From Guadua angustifolia (Eukaryota > Streptophyta > Magnoliopsida > Poales > Poaceae), in assembly GCA_036346375.1 (NCBI GenBank), contig CM070512.1:43942466-44006465 (forward strand): DNA of 64,000 nucleotides, written 5' to 3'. Both the position numbers and the translations under genes were made by a program. Below, piece by piece: positions 10,986 through 24,400 of the stretch. Position 1 is the stretch's first letter, and each line of letters opens with the position of its first letter. The notes beneath the pieces are model-generated. The model had not been told where the DNA came from. It ran no database searches and saw nothing but the letters and a program-made list of their open reading frames with translations.

Positions 10986-11339
10986 GCTGATACTAATAAT
11001 TTTTTAGCTCAATTGTTCTTGCAAACCCATAATCAATGCCTTCTTGCGACTATCTGCACATACTGGAAAATTAGAAAAAGTTTAAAAGCATCCCAACAAC
11101 TTCCTCCCGTCCACTAAAAACCTTTAAATCAAGTCAACTATACCGATTGCCGACGACGACCTATCACAAATTCACAATCAGGCAAATTGGACAACACAGC
11201 AACAGCCGTAGAAACAAAGCTGACACGCGTAACGTAGAACAGAGACGGCTGGTTCCATTGGAGCCCAGCTATCCATAAAACAAACGAATGGACCGTCGAG
11301 GCGTTGCATTGATACTTGCACAATACAGGTAAGTTTCTC

Positions 11340-11590
11340 TGGTAATTTTTATTAGATTAAAAATTTAAAAAGTTAAAGCCTAAACGAATTGATAGCTTTT
11401 TATCTAGGTTTTTTTAAAGTTATAAGTCTTCATATAACTAAAAACCAAAAACCACTAGAGAGGGGCTTTTTTTTCTTATTGAGGGTTAGTTTTACACTAA
11501 TATCACTAAAAGTAGGGTAAAATTAACCATCTCTACCACGTATAAAAGTTATTAGCTTTTAAACTGTTTAAGTCTAAAAGCTGATTTTAA
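11340..11590. mobile_element. Truncated MITE copy adjoining an intact copy
   Basis: It is collinear with the interior of the MITE at 11,597-11,876 (blocks AGCTTTTTATCT, AACTAAAA-CCAAAA, TTATTGAGGGTTAGTTTTA, CACGTATAAAAGTTATTAGC) but lacks both terminal repeats. Confidence 0.65.
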
Positions 11591-11596
11591 GTCATA

Positions 11597-11876
11597 GGTT
11601 CTGTTTGTTTGGGCTTTTCACTTTAAAAACCAAAAAACTAAAGTCTAAATAAATAAGTAGCTTTTTATCTGGGCTTTTCAAAAGTCATAAGCATCCATAT
11701 AACTAAAAGCCAAAAATCACTAGAGAGAAACTTTTTTGGCTTATTGATGGTTGATTTTAGACTAATAATATTAAAATTAGATAAAATTGCTCACCTCTAT
11801 CACGTACAAAAGTTATTAACTTTTAAACTGTTTAAACCAAACAAATTAGCTTTAAACTAACCAAACAAACAGAACC
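11597..11876. mobile_element. 280-bp MITE (GGTTCTGTTTGTTTGG ends)
   Basis: The left end GGTTCTGTTTGTTTGGGC mirrors the right end CCAAACAAACAGAACC, and ATA flanks both sides (11,594-11,596 and 11,877-11,879). It is the same family as 22,921-23,222 and as the fragments at 11,340 and 49,035. Confidence 0.8.
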
Positions 11877-13036
11877 ATAAACAGGGCTATAGAAGTGTAA
11901 GCTGTACACAAAGCACCTCTTTTTATGCGAATATACTTGACCTTTCATTCACGTATCCGGGCACCGTCGCGTGCTCCATTAATCGCGGTCATCGAGATTA
12001 GCTGGTGACCGCTGCGTGGTTCCTAAATCTCAGTCTCGGGGGATTAGTTGGCCGCTGCAAGTTGGATCGCTGATTAGATAAAGATAGCGTGGTCGATGGT
12101 GACCGGCGTGAGCGTGGTGCCGTGATGGGGCGGTCACATAGGAATAGGATTACCATCAGCCGCTGAATCTGACGCGATCTGCTTCTGCTTGTCAATCCGG
12201 AGAAGTACAAGCTGCCAGCCTCCCACGCGAACTTGTGGCCAAGGGTTCACTTTACCGAATTGCTCTGGAAAATATCGGTATCAATTTTCATCGAAAATCG
12301 CTCAAAAATTGATAGAAATAGTACAAATTTAAATTTTAAACCGATTTGGAATCCACGGTCAAACAGAACTGAAAATCGACCAATTTCGCCCTATTACCGG
12401 ACGATTTACATCAATCTTCAACCGGTTTTGACTGAAAATCGGTAGATTTAAGGAATATTGGGAAAAAATTTAAGGAAAATTAGAAGAAAAATTGCAAAAA
12501 ATGGTGAAAAATTTGTAAAAACCTGATAAAGGCCTAAAAAGTCAGGAAAAACGTTAGAAATGTATAAAAAATAGGAAAAAAATTTAGTACGATTTTTCCT
12601 ACACTTAAGACAATGTCAAGTTATAAAGTACACATTTTGCAATAATAGCACAACTATATAAATACATGAAAAAATATGAAAAAATTTCAGCATAACTCTT
12701 GCTATATTTTAGACAATCTCAAGTTCACATTTCAATCATATTCATTTCAATACCATGGCATATGATATTTGAAATTAACATTTTTCACGAAGATGAATAT
12801 TCACACTTGGTATAGTTTCACCGTCCTTCTATTGTCACACATATGCCATATTGGATCTACATAAACGCTATGTTAGTAAAAAATTGAGTTGCAATGAAAT
12901 GAAAGATATTGATGAAATATTATCTTTAGGACTACGGGTAGTATTATTAGGTGTACAATTGGTTGACCATATTGTACTTCTCGGTGGACATTATCACCAA
13001 TCCTCGTGTAGTTAGCAACTCCGTCTTATATTCATG

Positions 13037-16000
13037 TCAGTTTTGCCCCGTCCATAGGCTATTCATTTGCCATTGTTGGTACAACATGGCATAAAAGTCG
13101 AAGTCTTGCCACTCATAGACCCATTGGGTGGGTTGTGCACGAGCTTCCGGGATAGCATAGTCATAGTGACTATATGAGCCATAACTCTCCTGCATCTCGG
13201 CGAAACTATACAAGCTAGAGCTATCATGTAGTACATCATGGTTATATTGATAGTCCATTCCCTTGCCTACAGTAGTCATCCTCTATGATTGTGGAGCGCT
13301 ATGGTCCTTGTCCTATGTAGCATGAATATACTAGAACTCTCCTATAAATTATATAGGACGTTGTCCTTCTGAGTGGGAAGTGAGAGATTGAAGCACAATC
13401 ATCGGACTCACCACCATCACTGTCCATCTTGGAGCCACTATCCGCCCGATTACCCGCCACCTTCTACTGACATGTAAGCCACAATAAGCGCCTAGTTGGC
13501 CTCTTGATCCTCAATTTGTGGTACCTTATATTAGTAATTTGTGATTAGTGATACCGTGATAGGCGATTTGTAATGTGTGTGATGACTGATGAATTGTTTC
13601 TATTTTTATTGTTCAACTTGAGCATATGTAATGACTGATGAACTATTTTCATTTTAATTGTTGAACTTGAGCATCTGTGTGTCATTTGTCTACATATGTT
13701 ATTTTAATTCATATTCCCATGTGCACTTGAAATTTTGAATTATTGGTAGTCACTCTTCAATGCACAAAATATAGCTGATTCCCAAAATTTCATAAAAAAT
13801 GTATCAGTACCATAGCTCATTCTAGTGCCATTTGATTAGAAGGACTGTTGACAGTGGCAGGTAAACGAGTATACTCACAGGTAATGGGTACCTACGGGTG
13901 ATGGGTATGAGTAATATTTTTTGCCCGTGACTCTTCGCGGGTATATTCGTGGGTAAGATTTTGTCTAACGGGCATGGGTATGAATGAGCACTACTTGTAC
14001 CCGCCGCACCCGATTGCCATCCCTAGCTTCTTGTAGGACAAACAGTTGCATACTTTAGTATGGATGAACGCAAACGTGCTCTAATTACACTCGAATCCGC
14101 TAGAAGAAGCGCAATACGAAACGATATGCTAGGCAAACTTCTGGAGCATGGGTGTGTTTGAACCGAACACAACCCACTAATGTATTGAAAGTTAACAAAG
14201 ACAACAATAAGTACAAGGTAAAAATACGAAAGTGCAATTATATTTAAGACGATATAAGGAAAATACCAAGAGAAGATTTTGAATCATGTGCCATCCTCTC
14301 AGCTTGTGCACTCATGGACGCTCCAACCCTTCTTTTGTGCAGATCGGCCTCGTGAAGAGCTTGAACGGCTCTATCAATATCATTAGCAAGCGCTTCAAAA
14401 GCATCCTAGAGATATGACAAAAAGGTGTTGGTCCTGCTGTACGAGTAGTGCGTTTGGGGTTCAAGGTGACAACTGCATGAAGTTCAAGGAAATATGCCAG
14501 TACAAGTATGTAACATATGTGCAAGTACAAAATATTTTGTTCAAAAGAAGAATGTATTACTGATATTCATATAAGTATCTCATGTTAGATCGCCCATTCT
14601 TGGGTCCACGATGTCTATGTATTTGTCGAATGTAGCTGGAGAGTCATGGAACAAGCTATTATATTCCTGTCGTATTGTGTTATACCATAGTAGCATATCA
14701 CTCAATATAAGCACCCTAGTTTGATCGGTGAAATACAAGAAGGCATACAATGATTCCATAGAGTTAACAATTGATCAAAGGTTATCCCACCAGTCTAAGC
14801 TCGAGAAGTAGGAGTACAAGAACCTCCCCTCTACGGTATCAACAAAGCGCAAAGACAGAAATTCCTCTGAGGTCATCCATTGCAAGAACTTGTCATTATG
14901 ATGAAAGAAATTGTCCAATAACATATAGTTTGTTCTGAAGCGGGTAGCATTCCACTTGACCAACTCACCCTCAATACGATTCTTCATCATAGTGTGAAGC
15001 TTTAAATGATTGTATAGCCATCAAGAGATTTTCCTTGCACTCTTAATCATAGAGGCATGGTTAGGGAACTCTCCAATCTGCTTTAGTATCAAATTAATCA
15101 TGTGGGCCACACAAGACTGCCACACGATGTTGTAGTGCCCTCGTGTGATGAGTCTACACGCCTTCTTGTAGTTGGCACTATTGTCTGTGGCAATCTACAA
15201 AACATTCTTCGAACCCACCTCATCGACCACTGAAGCAATTTCCTGCATCAACAAACAAAATGAAAACCTCCATTACATGATGCTTACTTGAAATATATTT
15301 TAAAATAGGAGCAATGAAAGTAAGTACCTTGCGCAAGTATGAGGCATCCTGAGTTAGGCTCGTCGTATCCATGGACTTGTAGAAGAACATGGTGCCATTG
15401 TAGTATATCATGAAATTGATGATGATCATACATATCGGCCCAGTCCAAGAATCACACATAATTGTTACACCATCATAGACCATTCCTGCTTGAACTTTTC
15501 CATCTACTCCCATATGTCCGATTCGTTGGCATCTAAATATTTGCCATCTGTGTGTTCAAGCCAAGCCAATCGTCAGCTTCGCATTCTCCTCTTTTGTATC
15601 TATTGCCAGTGTCAATCCTTATATGCATAGGACCACAGGCCATACCAAGGTTATAATCCCTTACGACCAGTCTTTTCCATTGCAAGGAACTCCAAAACAT
15701 TCTCGATAACACATCGCTGCCCTCTCCTCTAACCCCTTAGAGGTGCTACTACCACTACCGTACTCATACCTGCCACCTGACTGACTAATAAATTCTGCCT
15801 CCGTCTTGTAGGCAATCATGGCATGATGTAGTTGGTCCTCCTCATCAGTATTACCCGTGTACTCTGAATATACACTTCTTCTCGGCAGGGAATCTCCAGC
15901 TACTGCTTTCATTTTAAGTATCTCATCCTTTTTTCCCTTCTTATCATTTGTCATGTCTATGTTGCGCTGAAAGTACTCACTAATCTCCTTAGGAACTTGA

Positions 16001-16151
16001 CTACAATGGATGACATTCGTACCGCGCCCTAACAAGTGGTGCTTCAATCAGGTTGCACCACCTTCTTTCTTCTCTTGGTGACATTACTTGCATCAAAATC
16101 TGATTCCCAACTTGCCGTGTGCTCCCATACAATGTCATCCTGGTCTACCAT
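13037..16151 (-). pseudogene. hAT-type transposase (BED finger, DUF659), decayed
   Basis: The first ATG is at 16,151 (MVDQDDIVWEHTASW). In minus-strand order there follow a BED-finger remnant LKHHLLGRGTNVIHCSQVP (about 15,990-16,050), an acidic linker with SGGRYEYGSGSSTSKG, a DUF659-like block with YDGVTIMCDSWTGP (15,440-15,485), the catalytic-core block LQIATDNSANYKKACRLI and a CVAHMINLILKQIGEFPNH motif (about 15,070-15,200), then VDPRMGDLT near 14,590, a helical segment ALANDIDRAVQALHEADLH (about 14,335-14,395) and an acidic/aromatic tail at 13,037-13,279. Stops and frameshifts separate these blocks, and the C-terminal dimerisation domain is not recognisable. It would have cut and joined the ends of the enclosing transposon; it cannot be functional now. 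Confidence 0.75.
13855..14027. mobile_element. Possible nested hAT-type MITE
   Basis: One end reads CAGTGGCAGGTAAACG. The other, as reverse complement, reads TAGGGATGGCAATCGGGT, a common grass hAT terminus. GGGTA-rich words fill the interior. No convincing 8-bp duplication was found. It sits between the tail and the rest of the transposase pseudogene. Confidence 0.4.
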
Positions 16152-17548
16152 ATGCTAACACAAAATAACAAGAAGTCAACATACATGCATTTTACGTAAA
16201 ATATATATACACAACTGCTAGTGCCTGTAAAAAACCAACCATTTTGATAATGACGGTAACCTTCAGTTAAAGCTTGTGGTATGGTTCAATACATCATATG
16301 ACCTAATCCTTGCCTACTAGTAAATTAGAACATATATCACACTTAAATTTTTGACTATCAAATGAAGTTGTTGAACCACTTTGAGCAAGTAATCACAATA
16401 CACAAACTATTTTCTACTGCTAATTGGTGCATTTATGCAAGTACAAATCGTTCACACACAAACTTCACGAGTGGTTCAATGATTCATATACGGCCAGGTA
16501 AATGCAACATCAAGCACATATATAGTTACTGCTTAATTCAAAAACACAATACTCTCATGAATCACACTAACCCTAACCCTCAAAAAAGTTATTACCAATT
16601 CATCCATACCATGTATATATATAGCCTAACCCTTAATCACACTAACCCTAAACCTAACAAGAATACACTGAAATATGCTATTGTATTGTGCAAGGCTGCA
16701 ATCATACAACCAAATTGAAAATGAAAATACTAATCAATAATCACAAGTATGTTATCATCTACAGTAGACCAGACTACCGAAAATCGATAAAAATTACCGA
16801 AAATCAATCGGTTTCAATTGAAAATCGAGTGCTTTTGATGAAAATCGCTGCGCATGCAAGCTCGTTGATTTTCGATACTGGGGAACCAATTATCGAGCAT
16901 TACCGCTCGATTTTCGACCTCCAGCAATGATTTTTTGGTTGTCGGCGGTTGGATCTGGCCGTAAACTACAGGAGCGATAGGAGGGTGGAGATGGCTGTTG
17001 GGAGCTCAATTATTGTGTTCGAAACAGCAAGAACAGGCTTAAAAGGTGCTAGGGTTTAGTCATGGGCTGGACTGGACTATTGGGCCTCTGCACTATGGGC
17101 TGCAGCCCTCTACTGTTTGTTTGCATTTCCTTTTTTGATATTCGGATTTGGCTCAAAAATATTTCAAAAATTCGGATTTTCAAAAAAATTCGGATTTCTC
17201 AATTTTTTTAATTTGAATTTGACCAGTTTACACTCAATTTGCAAAGCCGAGCTGGCTCGATACAACCAATAATTACGACTTTTGGATAAATTTTTGCAAA
17301 TTTTTCAATTTTTTTAATTTAAATTTGACTGGTTTATCGGTCAATTTGCAAAGCCGAGCTAGCTTGATACAAGAAATAATCACGATGTTCGGTCAATTTT
17401 CGACCATTTTGCTAGCCCTGCTTGTGGTGCTCCTAGTTCAGTGATAGGCCACCGAGACCCAAAAATCTATGTGACAATCAGAATTAAGAAGTCAGAACAC
17501 AATGCGACAATTAAAACGGTACTATTTCCAAGATTTTGTATCAGTGAT

Positions 17549-17947
17549 TAGGGTTCATAATATCATCGATAATCGCTCCAATATCACGTTTATCGGCCGT
17601 ATCGAGTCGGCTCGGCATTTGAAACGGGTTAGAAAACCGGTCTAATTTAAAAAATTCAAAATTTTGAAAAAATTTATACAACGTAAACCAATCGATAACC
17701 GGTGAAAGTCGAGCAAAAATTGCTAAAAAAACCGCTCTAAAAGTATTCAATGGGCTGGTCAATTTTCGTGAATATTGATCAGTTTTTTTTTATCAAAATC
17801 GTTCGATTATCAGCAAAAACCGATCAATTTTTTATTTTTTTTAAAAAATTTGATTGATTAACCCTTTAGTTTCTAGCGATTTTCGACCAGGTTTTGCCCA
17901 TAATTAAAAACCAATCGAAAATCATGATTTCAATATTGTGAACCCTG
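17549..17947. mobile_element. 399-bp non-autonomous hAT element
   Basis: The ends TAGGGTTCATAATATC and, as reverse complement, CAGGGTTCACAATATTG form terminal inverted repeats. The flanks TCAGTGAT (17,541-17,548) and CCAGTGAT (17,948-17,955) are an 8-bp duplication with one mismatch. The interior consists of the same CGAAAATCG/CGATTTTCG subterminal-type sequence as the large hAT element 129 bp away. Confidence 0.8.
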
Positions 17948-18404
17948 CCAGTGATGCCGCTTCATCTCATATTCTTGTCGTTTCATAAATTAAAGGAAAA
18001 TGGCACTTGCTTCAAAGACTGTAGCATTTCAGGACCGATCATGCCTCTCTGATTTGACTTGCATACAAGAACAGAAAAAGAAACTGATGTTATTGACAAA
18101 AAACCTGATGTGCTGACTGATAAAGTAAAACTGACGAAAGAATGATACGGTGATACACAAGCTCATGCCATATAGTGGCCTTGCAATACTTGCAAGCCTC
18201 AGCGCCGTGAAAAAAAATCACTCAAGAAATTTTTTTGCTCCTAGGTCAAACAATTATCCACCAATGCTAGCACAACAGATGTAGAATGAAGATGCAAAAC
18301 AGATGCAGAAGGGAAAAAAACAGAGAAATATAGAGGGGGAGAGAACGTACTAGTGCTTATTATACAATGGCCTGCCTACCAAAAAAAATAAAAAAAATAA
18401 AAAA

Positions 18405-21400
18405 CTAGGAGCTGCCATGGGATCTGAACGATGACATGGAGTGTGCTGAAACTGAAGCAGTCGGGCTGTTCATCTCCCTGTCCCCATTGGCAACTCTACC
18501 CTTCCCACTGATCATGCTGACAACGTCATGAGCAACATCCATGAACCAATCGTCGCCTGGAAGGACACTGCACAAAAGTATACTGGTTGAGATTTACGTA
18601 TACACAGAAGACGCAGCAACTTCTGTGAGGAACTCATCATGGGTGAGTGAGACCCAGATGTAAACCGTCATATTGTAATCCAAATCACAAGCAAGTCACC
18701 ATGATGACTTCCGACCTGGTCTCATGTGAGGCCGTAGCCCGTAAGGGATCCTTACAGAAGGCATTTTCTAAGTAATACTGCACTAGGATAGGAGGATCTA
18801 GGAAGCAGCTTTGTTACTATTCAAGTACAATAACTAAGCATACATTAACAGGTAGGCAGGTAGCTGATATATTATGTTAAAGATGAAATTTAGCAAATAT
18901 CAAAAACATCAAACAGATATATTTTTTTTAAAAATCCTCCAAATCATACCAAACCAACGTTTTGGAGTACCTAGACCACAGAAACTTCACTTTTTATAAG
19001 AGTTTTAACTAATTTCTATTCTTGGCCAAACAGGAAACTATCACGTTGTTTCAATATTTTATGATTCAGTTCAGTAGGAGATGGCGATGGGGGCAGCACA
19101 AGCATATCGCCGCATTATTTAATGTAAATAACTTGGTACCAGCTGTACTACTGTTGTTTGGAGTCTTGGCAGCTGGCAGCTTGGCCAGTCCACTTTTGCT
19201 TGGCTTTCCGAAAAAACTAGGTAGACGTGACGTGACTTATTCTATAATTATATACTCTTCAAATAAATATTCCAATAATGTATGGATGCAACGATGATGA
19301 TGTAGTCAGGTGAGACTTTCGTCATTTCTCTCTACCAGGCCATTTTGTTAAAGACCATTTCAATAGGGACTTTTTGGTTACTGGCAGTAGCCAAGCGCCC
19401 AAGCTGATTGCTGTCTACTTGCCGTTATTGGAAACCCGCCACAGCAGCAGCAAATCCCTAGGAAACCACGCACAGATGAACTAAACCATAGACTAAGGAT
19501 AGCATAGTCTAAGTTATAAATATGAGCCCAGGGTCATCTAATTGTTATTTCTCCTGTTCTAGTTTTCACTAGGGCAGACCAATAGTGTGTGCAATCCAAA
19601 CTTTACAAGGCAACTGCAGTACAGATTACAGAATCAACAATTTTTTTTTGCTTAGGTTGGCAGCTACAGAATTAGTAATTTAATTCTGAACCAATAGAAG
19701 GATAAATAGGAGTCAGGCGTAGTACCTATCAGGGTTCATTCCAGTAGCAGAAAATGCAGCCATTGCTCTATCAATGATATCCGATATGACTTGATGTACA
19801 TGTCTAGACAAAAATCGACCTTGTCCAAAAATGATGACAAATTGCATATCCAGGTAGAACTGCGAAGAAATGAAAAAAATTGGAAATGACAATTGACAGC
19901 ATGAGAAAAAGAAGAAAGGAGGAAAGGAGCTTACCTGCTGAAGGCCAAGTGGACCCAAAGGCTTTGGTCCCTGTTCAATCTCTTCCCAGAAGGCCTGATC
20001 GTCTGAGAGCCACAGTATGACTGTCTCAGTTAGTCGCATCATTAGCAAAGTAGCAAATCTTTCTCTACCAACAAACATATCTGCAGCAATACTTGCCATC
20101 CTGTTTAGCTTAGCATACAGTTCCTGCAATGAAGAGCAGATGAAATGCTTCCAAATTTTTAGGACAAGCTTGTACCATGCAAAGAAAGACAATTCATGTT
20201 TAGTTAATTGCTGCATTCTGAATTCTACATTGATGCAGAATATAAAGAACCATCATCATGAAACCTACCATTTTAGCTGTTCATAACGATATAAAGGGAA
20301 GATCACAAGAACGGTGCCTTACTTTTTAAATTGTACATTTACTTCATCTACTCTAGTCACTTGAATGGAGTAATGGACCATTCATTTGAGCCCATGTACA
20401 CACTTAATTTAGTCATTACAGATATATGATCACAATAGAATGACAGATTAAGATACATAAAGAATTGACCGAAGCAGTTGTGCCAAAATGAGATGGAAAA
20501 TCATTTCAACGGAGCACTTCACTGACTGAGTCACTGTTTCAACCATGAGTGCAGGGACATATATGAACAAGTTCTGAAAGCACAAGGATTTATGTGCCAA
20601 AGGCAAAGTTCTTGGATCCAAATAAACCATTACAAAAGTATGTGGACCTGGGTTTGATTTAGCCAGAGGCAATAAACAGAGTTAGCTTTGAAGTACCTGG
20701 AAAATGGAAGATGGAGCCCACTCTGGCTCTTCGACAGTATTGTCCATACTAATATACATTTCTGCACTGAGATGAGTATCACCTTCATCGGTAAATATTA
20801 GTTCAAGTGCATGCTGCCTGCAGAAAATATCTCTCAATCTGTCCACCATGCGTTGTAGCTTTCTTTTCCATTCTCGTTGCTCAGGCACACGGTTTTGTTT
20901 ATCAGGCCCTCTTTTACGCAAATCATCCATGCTAGACTGGTTTATTGATGACAGCTTCATAGCTGCTCTAGGCAGCAACTCCTCAGCAAGTAAAGATGCA
21001 TTAGCTAATAAAGCCAACTGCTGTTCTTCAGTCTCTGCCATTCTAACAATCTTATTTCCTAAACCATCTAAGTTAGCTTCATCATCCATTGACCCAGGTA
21101 AAGCACTTATGAGCAAATTGACGTATGAATTGAAAATTTTTGTAATCCCATCCATTGTAGAACCACCTAATTGCAAGCTAAGCAGTGGTGCTACATCCTC
21201 AAAGTAATCCTGAAAGTTCCAGGTAACATCACGTCAAGACATACTGTAGATTCTATAGTCTAAGGACAAAGATACAAGACAAGATAATCACCACTCTCGA
21301 AGAAGCCGAGTGCAACAAAAAATAGTTCATATTATAAGATTTCTCATATGCATATGATGATGCAGATGGCTCTGTAAGCAAAACTTTTGTCATCCAAAGA

Positions 21401-24400
21401 TTCCAACCCACCAATATTACCATTGAAGCCAATTATTAAACAATTGCAAGCTCTGGCAGACTACATTGATATTACTTTCATTGATGGCACCACGCTTTCA
21501 GGCTATATTAGTAAATGTTGGGTTCATTGATGGCACCACGCTTTCAAGCTATATTAGTAAATGTTGGGGTTAGACTTTTGTCAATGAACTTTGTTGGTAT
21601 TATTAATCACCCGCATGACTGCAATCCTATTGTATCAATTTAATGTTTCAATGCACTATCTTTATGGGCTTAAAAAGAACATACTGGAGGTGGTGGTGGC
21701 ACGTTCGTTCGCTCCCGCTCCATCTCACGAAACAGGCGCATCGAAATGTGGGCTGCATTGCCTCTCTCAGCAATTTCTCCTCCTTCCTCTTCTATCCTGC
21801 ACAATTTCTTCGCATTTGTTAGCGCCGTGATCTAACTACACTATCCCTTTTCCCTGGCGATTTCATCCCCTACCATGTCTCTGATCATGCCGCCACCTAC
21901 ACGCCCGCCCTCACCTCTCCGTATCGTTGTCACCTGGGCAACCCCGCAGCGTGGCGCTCTCCGTCGCTGCGCCTGCCCTCTCCCTTAGCTCCACCCCAAA
22001 AGCGAAGCCCTGGATAGCCTCACAATCCACCCTTGTTTCCCCACAAATCTCGACCAGGTGTGTTTTTTTTTTAATGGAACTAGCCACACTTGCATTGTTA
22101 TCCCCGCTGCTGTGTTTGTTGGCGGCACCGGCGGGGATGGCAGCATGAGGAGGAGTGTGCAACCCCACCGCGTGAAGAACAACAGGGGGAGAGAGGATGC
22201 TGAGGTTGCCGGTGAAGTTTCCGATGAAAGGTAATTTTCTCCAATCTGTTTGCTCATCTATGGTCCTTGTACAATTGTTCATCAGTTTGAAGCTAAATTA
22301 ATTCAATTTTCCCTTTTTGGGTGATTTGCTTTTTAAGTTGAGGCGAATTAGAGATCTGAATGCCCATAACTTTTTGCAATCGTTCGCTTCGTCGCTTCTC
22401 AATACGGCTCAATGGGCACTCATCGGCAATGGACAACAGCAGATCAGGCTAGCAGCAAACACAGGGCAGCGGCACGATTCTTCACAGCAGCAATCAGCAC
22501 AGGAGTTGGCTTTAATGGGGCTTGTGAGGCTAGATTTGGCCAAATTATCAGCAGTGGTTGGCCAGGGTGGGCATTCGGTTAATTCGGTTTTTTCGGTTTT
22601 TAAATATTTCGGTTTTCGGGTTTAACTGAATTTCTGCACTGCTTTGAATAGGCCCTTAGTTCCAAGTTTGGGTGGTTTCTTGTTGGATATTCAAAGCTAA
22701 TATATCTTGCTTTAAGGATTTTATAATTTATGATATTCAGTTGTGTTAGAACTAAGATCTGATTTTCATAACTAATATGTTTCTTTAACAATGCCAAGAT
22801 CTTTATTTAATCATCTATACCCAAGTGCATCCATAAATACAATGTATTGTGGTAAATTGAATAACTTTTTTATGATCTTGAATTGTTTGACAAGAAAGAG
22901 TCTAATATGTTTCCTTTTTAGGCCCTGTTTGTTTGGACCTTTTCATCGGCTTAAAAGCCAAAAAGCTAAAACCTAAATAAACGAGTAGTTTTTTATCTGG
23001 GCTTTTCAAAAGCCATAAACCTCCATATAACTAAAAGCCAAAAGCCACTGGAGAGAGGCTTTTTTTTGCTTATTGATGGTTAGTTTTAGACTAATAACAC
23101 TAAAGTTAGATAAAATTACCCACCTCTATCACGTACAAAAGCCATTAGCTTTTAAGCTGTTTAAGCTAAAAAGCTAACTTTAATCTATAAACCAAAAAGC
23201 CTAACCCTAAACAAACAGGGCCTTAGACAAAAGCCAAGAGCGTTATTTAATCATCCTTTTTACTATAGTTACCAGAAATGTGGTTTGTCCGAATCGCGGT
23301 ACGGGATTCGGGTTTGCAGTTCGCCACTTTTTCTTCCAATTTCCACTGAGAACACGAACCCGTACCCTAAACCACTTCGGGTTCGACAAATAAGGTTCGC
23401 GATTCGTTGGTGTTTACCGCGAATCTGGTAACTATGCTTTTTACCCTGGTACAAGCATAAATATATTGTGTATATAAAGTAAACTGAAGATCTGCTTATG
23501 TCTTTTTCCAAAGCTGGATAAGATTATTTATCACATTCTCTCTTAATAGACCTGCGCATGTTTCACTGCTTGGCTAGGCATGAGACCACCACCTCTGCAC
23601 ACAAGACCTAATATGTTTGGACTTGTGTTATTTATAATAATTTGAAATAAAATAGTGCGTTCTCTTTGTTAGTTTGGAGCAAATTTTGGCCCATCGGTTA
23701 TGTTTAAATTAATCATAGGAGATGATTAAGTGCAACATGTAATTTAACCTTGAGAGACATCCCTACATGTTTGGAGGGAGGTGGCAAGGGCAGATAGTTT
23801 GTAAGATCCACTTATGAGTCTATAATATATTTCCCTTTGAAATTGTGACAATGTTTGTTCAGTTTCCCGTAGAAAAGTATGAATATTCATGTCCATACTC
23901 CCAATTAATTGACAAGCTGATTGATTATTCGGATCTCTGGTGAAGTATTTTCACTTATAGTTTCTTGTTACCTTCACAGTTAGTGAAGTCCATGACTCCA
24001 ATGAAAATTCGAATAGTATGTATAGCATACAATTCGGTTCATCAAAATGAAGCCATGTACTACATCAATGGAGTTTTCTCAATGAGCTTTGGTTGCTGCA
24101 GTGCCTTCTGCAGAGCTACGAGCAATTCCTACAGATGAATAAGAACACAACCTCTTTTCTTTATTTTGTCACTTCTTTTCTTTTTAGAGTTTTTTTTTGG
24201 GGCAAGGACTGTAATTGAACATTATTCTTCACAGAAATATTCTTAACAATGAGATTCAGATAATAAGCTTAACGCTTCGATGAGGTCATCTTTTGTATGT
24301 TTTTGTATGCAAATATATCCAGATATACATAAGGACCTCCCACCTAGAATAGTGCACCGTGGGTTGAGGCACGCCGTGGGTTGGAGTGGAGCCCGGCCAG

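Larger units (their letters stand above)
12240..17420 (-). mobile_element. Full-length, decayed hAT transposon (5.18 kb)
   Basis: The termini are CAAGGGTTCAC (left) and, as reverse complement, CAGGGCTAGC (right). They are flanked by the 8-bp repeats CTTGTGGC (12,232-12,239) and CTTGTGGT (17,421-17,428), seven of eight matching, as hAT transposases produce. Inside lies a minus-strand transposase pseudogene (13,037-16,151). Both ends have long AT-rich subterminal regions filled with CGAAAATCG and CGATTTTCG words. The element is old: transposase frames are broken, the terminal repeats are diverged and a smaller element appears nested at about 13,855. Confidence 0.8.

Noticed and set aside
16564..16660. 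AACCCTAACCCT and CTAACCCTAAACC words resembling telomere repeats
   Set aside because: Only two short degenerate groups, inside the hAT element and without an array. Not an interstitial telomere tract.
20017..21207. Plus-strand ORFs opposite EXO84B exons 4 and 5
   Set aside because: Shadows of the minus-strand coding exons. The minus frames have matching splice sites and exocyst sequence.
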